The notes beneath the pieces were generated by a model. That model was not told the origin of the DNA. It worked only from the letters and a program-made list of their open reading frames with translations, and searched no databases. The position numbers and the translations under genes are program-made. Shown here one piece after another: positions 7,703-12,209 of a DNA stretch of 12,209 nt (positions are counted from its first letter, which is position 1; every line of letters starts with the position of its first letter). Origin of the DNA: an uncultured Muribaculaceae bacterium (lineage in GTDB: Bacteria > Bacteroidota > Bacteroidia > Bacteroidales > Muribaculaceae). The stretch is from contig CAJUKD010000045.1 of the NCBI GenBank assembly GCA_910587235.1, positions 1-12,209 on the forward strand, in the 5' to 3' direction.

Positions 7703-8395
7703 ATGACTACAGTAGTTTTCGATCTCGACGACACATTATATAAAGAACGCGATTACGTGGCATCAGGCTTCAGAGCCGTAGCCGATGAAATAGCGGCCGA
7801 AAGCGGTATCGAGGCAAAGAGGCTTCTCGATGTAATGAGCGGAGCCGACAACGCATTCGACGCCTTACGCGACTATCTGGCATCGTCCGGAGCTGACGTG
7901 CCGGATACAGGACGACTGCTTGACATATATCGTACACACCGTCCCGCAATCACACTTCCGGACGAAAGCCGCCGGGTGCTCGACACTCTGAAAGACCGCG
8001 GATTCCGGCTCGTACTCATCACCGACGGCCGCTCCGTAGGCCAACGCAACAAAATCGAGGCTCTCGGACTTTACCCTTACTTCGCCCCCGATGCAATCAT
8101 AATCAGCGAGGAAAACGGCGGCGACAAAACCACCGGCATTCCTTACCGCATCCTGTCGGAGCGCTTTCCCGACAGCAGCAATATGGTCTTCGCAGGCGAC
8201 AACACCGCCAAGGACTTCCGCTGGGGCAACCTCAACGGAGCTATGACTGTAATGCTGCGCGACAAGGACGGTACAAACGTCCACCGGCAGGACATGAGCA
8301 TAGTGCCGGCATACCTGCGTCCGCGCATGACAATCGACAATCTCTCCCGACTTCTCACCCTAAATATACTGAATAATAAGTGCCAACAGCTTTAA
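7703..8395 (+). CDS. HAD-superfamily hydrolase, probable phosphatase
   Basis: This is a 230-residue HAD-fold protein. Motif I is DLDDTL at 7-12, with nucleophile Asp7 and acid/base Asp9. Motif II is the Thr of LITDG (Thr107), motif III a Lys near 142, and motif IV AGDNTAKDF at 164-172 with Asp166 and Asp171. A helical cap lies between motifs I and II (about residues 14-95), as in subfamily I. All catalytic residues are present, so it should be an active phosphatase or a related phosphotransfer enzyme. The substrate cannot be told from the sequence. It sits between ugd and gmd, and its last 16 bases overlap gmd, which implies co-expression and perhaps translational coupling. A sugar-phosphate or nucleotide substrate is an inference from position. 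It is not part of the textbook UDP-glucuronate or GDP-fucose routes. A housekeeping or damage-control role is the main alternative. Confidence 0.9.
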   Translation: MTTVVFDLDDTLYKERDYVASGFRAVADEIAAESGIEAKRLLDVMSGADNAFDALRDYLASSGADVPDTGRLLDIYRTHRPAITLPDESRRVLDTLKDRGFRLVLITDGRSVGQRNKIEALGLYPYFAPDAIIISEENGGDKTTGIPYRILSERFPDSSNMVFAGDNTAKDFRWGNLNGAMTVMLRDKDGTNVHRQDMSIVPAYLRPRMTIDNLSRLLTLNILNNKCQQL

Positions 8396-9456
8396 TCACC
8401 GGAATAACAGGACAGGACGGCTCTTATCTGGCCGAATTCCTGCTCGAAAAAGGCTACGACGTACATGGAATAATACGCCGCAGCTCCAGTTTCAATACCG
8501 AACGGATAGAACATCTCTACCTCGAAGGCTGGGTGCGCGACATGCACGCCCGACGGCTCATCAACCTCCATTACGGGGACATGACCGATTCCTCGTCGCT
8601 TATCAGAATCATAGGAGAAGTCCGCCCCGACGAGATATATAATCTTGCGGCACAAAGCCATGTAAAAGTATCGTTCGATGTGCCAGAATACACCGCCGAA
8701 ACCGATGCAGTCGGCACCCTGAGGCTGCTCGAGGCCGTACGCATACTCGGACTTGAGAAAAAATGCCGCATATACCAGGCTTCCACGTCCGAACTCTACG
8801 GAGAAGTCGCCGAAACGCCCCAGACCGAAGACACACCGTTCCACCCTCGTTCGCCATACGCCGTAGCGAAACTATATGCCTATTGGATAATGAAGAATTA
8901 CCGCGAGAGCTATGGCATGTACACAGCCAACGGCATACTGTTCAACCACGAATCGGAACGCCGCGGCGAAAACTTCGTCACCCGCAAGATCACCCTTGCC
9001 GCCGCACGCATAGCTGCCGGATTGCAGGACAAGCTCTATCTCGGCAACCTCAACGCGTTGCGCGACTGGGGTTATGCCCGCGACTATGTGGAATGTATGT
9101 GGATGATTCTACAACAGCCCGAAGCCGACGACTATGTGATTGCCACCGGCGAGCAGCACAGCGTGCGCGAATTCGCCACACTGGCATTCGAACGTGCCGG
9201 CATACGCCTCCGGTGGGAAGGTGAAGGAATTGACGAAAAAGGCATAGACAGCTCCACTGGCCGTACTCTTGTCGAGGTAGACCCGCGTTTTTTCCGGCCG
9301 GCCGAGGTCGAAACCTTGCTCGGGAATCCGCAGAAAGCACGGCGCAAGCTCGGATGGAATCCACGAAAGACATCCTTTGAAGAACTTGTGCGGATAATGG
9401 TCGACGCCGACATCAGATCACTTGCCGCAGGAAATACACATCCGGAAAAATGCTGA
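8380..9456 (+). CDS. gmd: GDP-mannose 4,6-dehydratase
   Basis: The 358-residue short-chain dehydrogenase-type enzyme converts GDP-mannose to GDP-4-keto-6-deoxymannose, the first committed step to GDP-L-fucose. The N-terminus ALITGITGQDGSYL holds the nucleotide-binding glycines 8, 11 and 14. RRSS follows at 33-36. The catalytic set Thr136 and Glu138 (STSELYGE) with Tyr160 and Lys164 (SPYAVAK) matches the Escherichia coli set Thr132/Glu134/Tyr156/Lys160. NHESERRGENFVTRKI and LRDWGYARDYVE are also family hallmarks. The start is GTG at 8380: two in-frame TAA codons lie directly before it, and the next ATG would remove the Rossmann motif. It overlaps the upstream HAD gene by 16 bases, and the next gene (fcl) by 7 bases. 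The two overlaps point to tight coupling of the fucose pair. Confidence 0.97.
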   Translation: MPTALITGITGQDGSYLAEFLLEKGYDVHGIIRRSSSFNTERIEHLYLEGWVRDMHARRLINLHYGDMTDSSSLIRIIGEVRPDEIYNLAAQSHVKVSFDVPEYTAETDAVGTLRLLEAVRILGLEKKCRIYQASTSELYGEVAETPQTEDTPFHPRSPYAVAKLYAYWIMKNYRESYGMYTANGILFNHESERRGENFVTRKITLAAARIAAGLQDKLYLGNLNALRDWGYARDYVECMWMILQQPEADDYVIATGEQHSVREFATLAFERAGIRLRWEGEGIDEKGIDSSTGRTLVEVDPRFFRPAEVETLLGNPQKARRKLGWNPRKTSFEELVRIMVDADIRSLAAGNTHPEKC

Positions 9457-10529
9457 GCAAAGATTCAAAAATATACGTCGCCGGCCACCGCGGACTGGTC
9501 GGCTCTGCCATAACGGCAAACCTGAAAGCACGCGGATTCAATAATGTAATCGGCCGCACGCACGCCGAACTCGATCTGCTCGAACCCGCGGCTGTCAGAA
9601 AATTTTTCGACACCGAAAGACCCGATGCCGTAGTTCTCGCGGCGGCTCACGTCGGCGGCATAGGAGCGAATTCAACCTACCGCGCCGATTTCATTCTTGA
9701 AAACCTGCAGATACAACAGAACGTCATAGGCGAGGCATTCCGCCACGGCGTACGCCGTCTGCTTTTTCTCGGTTCGAGCTGCATCTACCCCCGCGAGGCT
9801 CCGCAGCCCATCACGGAAGATGCCTTGCTGACATCTCCGCTTGAATATACCAACGAACCATACGCAATCGCAAAAATCGCAGGACTAAAACTCTGCGAAT
9901 CGCTTAATCTGCAGTACGGCACCGACTACGTAGCTGTAATGCCCACGAACCTCTACGGACCGAACGACAACTTTGATCTCGAAAACTCCCACGTCCTTCC
10001 GGCCATGATGCGCAAATTGCACCTCGGCCGCCTGCTGTCGGAAAAAAATTTCGATTCCATACGCGCCGACCTCTGCCGACGTCCGGTGCCGGCAATCGCC
10101 CCCGACGCATCAGATTCCGAAATAACCTCGGCTCTTGGGCGCTTCGGCATACATTCCGACCATATAGCCCTATGGGGATCCGGACGACCTTTGCGTGAAT
10201 TCATGTGGAGCGAGGACATGGCCGATGCCTGCGTCCATATCCTGCTATCGGTAAGCTTCGCCGACATTGTCGCTGCCCGTGGCGGCGGCGACATCAGAAA
10301 CACACATATAAACATAGGAACCGGCAGCGAAACAAGCATCGCCGCACTGGCATCCATGACAGCCGAAGCCACAGGATTCCGCGGACGCATAGAATGGGAC
10401 TCATCCAAACCCGACGGAACCATGCGCAAATTATGCGACGTCAGCCGCCTGCACTCGCTCGGATGGAAACACCGGGTGGAACTTCCCGAAGGTATAGACA
10501 GGCTATATCAATGGTATTGCCGCAATTGA
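9450..10529 (+). CDS. fcl: GDP-L-fucose synthase
   Basis: The 359-residue enzyme (also called wcaG) epimerises and reduces GDP-4-keto-6-deoxymannose to GDP-L-fucose with NADPH. The cofactor motif is GHRGLVGSA at 12-20. Catalytic residues align with the E. coli enzyme: Ser109 and Cys111 in GSSCIYP, Tyr138 and Lys142 in PYAIAK, and His181 in NSHVLPA. The motif MPTNLYGPNDNF precedes the substrate loop. Compared with the E. coli protein there are about 37 extra residues between RKLH (ending 191) and LWGSG (241-245); from memory similar extended forms occur in other Bacteroidetes. The start ATG overlaps the gmd stop in the arrangement ATGCTGA, so translation is probably coupled. The product would be used by a fucosyltransferase that lies outside this window. 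Confidence 0.96.
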   Translation: MLSKDSKIYVAGHRGLVGSAITANLKARGFNNVIGRTHAELDLLEPAAVRKFFDTERPDAVVLAAAHVGGIGANSTYRADFILENLQIQQNVIGEAFRHGVRRLLFLGSSCIYPREAPQPITEDALLTSPLEYTNEPYAIAKIAGLKLCESLNLQYGTDYVAVMPTNLYGPNDNFDLENSHVLPAMMRKLHLGRLLSEKNFDSIRADLCRRPVPAIAPDASDSEITSALGRFGIHSDHIALWGSGRPLREFMWSEDMADACVHILLSVSFADIVAARGGGDIRNTHINIGTGSETSIAALASMTAEATGFRGRIEWDSSKPDGTMRKLCDVSRLHSLGWKHRVELPEGIDRLYQWYCRN

Positions 10530-10557
10530 TTTCAACAACAGAATAAAAGCCAAAGCC

Positions 10558-11580
10558 GTGCCACTGCTCTACATACTGACTTTCATCGGAATGATGATTC
10601 TTGAATCACTCTACATTCCGCTTGCCCGCCGGATGCGTATCGGACTGCATCCGGCGTCGCGCCACATGTCACGCAATTTCACTCCGGCCGGAGGCGGAAT
10701 CATATTCGTGGCCGCAGGAGCAGTATTCGCGTTTATAGATCCCGATGCAGTTTCCACACCTTTTTTCAACGGCCTGCTTATCGGCGCGCTGCTGCTTGCC
10801 TGCATTTCGTTTATCGACGATATTTACGGGCTGCCACCCATAGCTCGTCTAATAACACAGCTTGGTGTAATGTCATATATGTTCAGCTCATTACTCCGGC
10901 CTGAAACACTCGACATCTTCCTTATCATAGTTATCGGCGGCGCCGGTCTGGTCAACGCATTCAATTTCCTTGACGGAATAAACGGTATGCTGACCCTGTA
11001 TGCCATAGTGGTCATCTCAACCCTGATTGCCGCCCTGCACTGCGGAACTATAGCGGCATTCCCCGCCGACAGCATTCTGGGCACATTCTCCCCACAGCAG
11101 ACAAGCACAATGCTGAGCCTTATTCTCTGCTCGCTCGTCGCTTTTCTGTTTTTCAACTTCAGAAGCAAGGCCCTTGTTTTCTCAGGCGACGTAGGCTCCA
11201 TCTTCACAGGCTTCGTAATCACTGTCGTGCTGATATGTATCTGCATAGGCAGCCGGACAGCCGCTCCTGCGGTATTCGTGGCAGTATTCGCCGTCGACTC
11301 ATTCCTGACCATAATACACCGGCTCTTCGAAGGCGAACAGATCATGCAGCCACACAGACGTCATCTCTATCAGCACTTCGCACACAATATCGGAGTTCCG
11401 CATCTTTCAGTATCATCGGCCTACGCCGCCCTACAGGCAGGCATCAACGCATGCTATTTCTTAATTCCGGCTCAACAGCGCATAACCTATGCACTGATAG
11501 TCTACCTGGCACTCGTAAGCACATACTTCAGACTGCGGTCATACAAACGCCGCGACAACCAACAGAAATTTCAGAAATAA
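10558..11580 (+). CDS. Polyprenyl-phosphate sugar-1-phosphate transferase, MraY/WecA/WbpL family
   Basis: This 340-residue integral membrane protein has about ten hydrophobic segments. It belongs to the family that moves a (usually N-acetylated) sugar-1-phosphate from a UDP-sugar to undecaprenyl phosphate, starting a lipid-linked glycan. Visible signatures are FIDDIYGLPPIARLITQ from 85, with the Asp pair 87-88; NAFNFLDGINGM at 133-144; SGDVGS at 209-214; and the cytoplasmic His/Arg loop PHRRHLYQ at 265-272. The loop resembles WbpL/WbcO-like initiators more than MraY itself, and the gene neighbours are glycan genes rather than cell-wall genes, so peptidoglycan synthesis is unlikely. The start is taken as GTG at 10558, because the alternative Met codons at residues 11-12 fall inside the first membrane helix. 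It begins 28 bases after fcl. The exact sugar is not readable; GlcNAc, QuiNAc or FucNAc are candidates. Confidence 0.92.
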   Translation: MPLLYILTFIGMMILESLYIPLARRMRIGLHPASRHMSRNFTPAGGGIIFVAAGAVFAFIDPDAVSTPFFNGLLIGALLLACISFIDDIYGLPPIARLITQLGVMSYMFSSLLRPETLDIFLIIVIGGAGLVNAFNFLDGINGMLTLYAIVVISTLIAALHCGTIAAFPADSILGTFSPQQTSTMLSLILCSLVAFLFFNFRSKALVFSGDVGSIFTGFVITVVLICICIGSRTAAPAVFVAVFAVDSFLTIIHRLFEGEQIMQPHRRHLYQHFAHNIGVPHLSVSSAYAALQAGINACYFLIPAQQRITYALIVYLALVSTYFRLRSYKRRDNQQKFQK

Positions 11581-11611
11581 AACAAACATAATCCCAAAGC
11601 ACTGACAAATC

Positions 11612-12209
11612 ATGAACAGACCGATTGCAATGGCAGCCGCACTACTTCTGGCCTCGGCTTCAGCCGTAGCCACCCGACCCGACGGTAAAGCTGAATTCAA
11701 AAGCGACTCAGGCATTTTCGATATTGACGCACTGGAAGCGCTCGGGCGCGTCGACGGACCATGCCTGTCGCCCGACGGAAAAACAGTCCTATTCGGAATT
11801 GCCTACGAAGATCTCGCAGCAAATAGTTCCAACCGCGACCTTTACACCGTCGCCACCGACGGCAAAGACAAAACACTGCGGCGGATAAGCGATACACCCA
11901 AAAGCGAAAACGGAGCCGTATGGATTGCCGGAGGCTCCAGAATAGCTTTCATGTACCCCGATGAAAAAGGCTCCATGCAGATGTGGACAATGCACCCCGA
12001 CGGCAGTGGCCGGATCCAAGCATCCGATGTCGACGGCGGAATAGGCGGATTTCTGCTCTCTCCCGACGAGAAAAAAATAGTGATAATCGGCAACGTAAAA
12101 TATTCGCGCAACGCCGCCGACATTTATCCCGATCTGCCACAAGCCACAGGGCGCGTGGTCGACGACCTGATGTACAAGCATTGGGACGAATGGGTAACCG
12201 AAATCCCCC
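11612..12209 (+). CDS. S9-family serine peptidase (prolyl oligopeptidase clan), N-terminal part only
   Basis: An open frame starting with ATG at 11612 runs off the window after 199 codons, so the gene is partial at its 3' end. Residues 1-20 form a signal peptide (hydrophobic core, ASASA), indicating export. Then come FDIDALEALGRVDGP and repeated SPDG/SPDE turns (about residues 54 and 150), typical of the beta-propeller that precedes the hydrolase domain in dipeptidyl- and acylaminoacyl-peptidases. DLMYKHWDEW near 184-193 is a recognisable S9 propeller motif, similar to bacterial DPP5-like enzymes. The catalytic Ser-Asp-His domain would lie beyond the end and cannot be checked. It lies 31 bases downstream of the transferase gene with no visible promoter or terminator in between, so read-through from the glycan operon is possible. 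Its biochemical role need not be linked to that operon. Confidence 0.82.
   Translation, partial: MNRPIAMAAALLLASASAVATRPDGKAEFKSDSGIFDIDALEALGRVDGPCLSPDGKTVLFGIAYEDLAANSSNRDLYTVATDGKDKTLRRISDTPKSENGAVWIAGGSRIAFMYPDEKGSMQMWTMHPDGSGRIQASDVDGGIGGFLLSPDEKKIVIIGNVKYSRNAADIYPDLPQATGRVVDDLMYKHWDEWVTEIP

Noticed and set aside
10558..11580. Assignment of the membrane transferase as MraY itself
   Set aside because: It lacks the neighbours of a cell-wall cluster, and the His/Arg loop and overall sequence fit WecA/WbpL-like initiators better.
1..12209. CRISPR arrays, insertion sequences, phage or toxin-antitoxin genes
   Set aside because: No regularly spaced repeats, terminal inverted repeats, transposase or phage motifs, or small paired genes were seen on either strand.

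Overview
The window looks like chromosomal DNA from a member of the Bacteroidales. The evidence is an adjacent SusC/SusD pair, promoters of the Bacteroidetes TTTG / TAnnTTTG type, weak or absent Shine-Dalgarno sequences, and a Bacteroidetes-type SusD lipoprotein signal. The fairly GC-rich coding DNA with frequent ATA isoleucine codons would suit a Muribaculaceae-like genome, but that family assignment is inference. No insertion sequence, phage gene, CRISPR array or integration site is visible.

Left half (1-6030): three plus-strand genes encode envelope proteins. They are an unrecognised secreted 284-residue protein with a C-terminal tail resembling a sorting domain, a SusC/RagA TonB-dependent outer-membrane transporter, and its SusD/RagB surface lipoprotein. 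Together the last two should form a ligand-capture and import complex. No glycoside hydrolase, peptidase or regulator lies next to them inside the window, so the substrate is unknown. An 11-bp hairpin without a U-tract sits between the first gene and susC, and a strong GC-rich hairpin follows susD.

Middle (5977-6319, no protein gene): the susD terminator faces a tRNA-Glu(CTC) gene on the minus strand. The tRNA has its own terminator, a near-consensus promoter and an A-rich upstream element. A plus-strand -7 box for the next operon lies at its right edge.

Right half (6320-12209): a tightly packed plus-strand operon encodes UDP-glucose 6-dehydrogenase, a HAD-family hydrolase, GDP-mannose 4,6-dehydratase, GDP-L-fucose synthase and a polyprenyl-phosphate sugar-1-phosphate transferase of the MraY/WecA/WbpL type. 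The expected products are UDP-glucuronate and GDP-L-fucose plus the membrane enzyme that starts a lipid-linked glycan. This suggests synthesis of a fucose- and glucuronate-containing surface polysaccharide or protein O-glycan. An exported S9-family peptidase begins 31 bases downstream and runs off the end of the window.

I found no clearly undescribed system. The items most worth a second look are the orphan secreted protein beside SusCD, the HAD hydrolase embedded in the nucleotide-sugar operon, the insertion in the fucose synthase, and the unusual acceptor stem of the tRNA.
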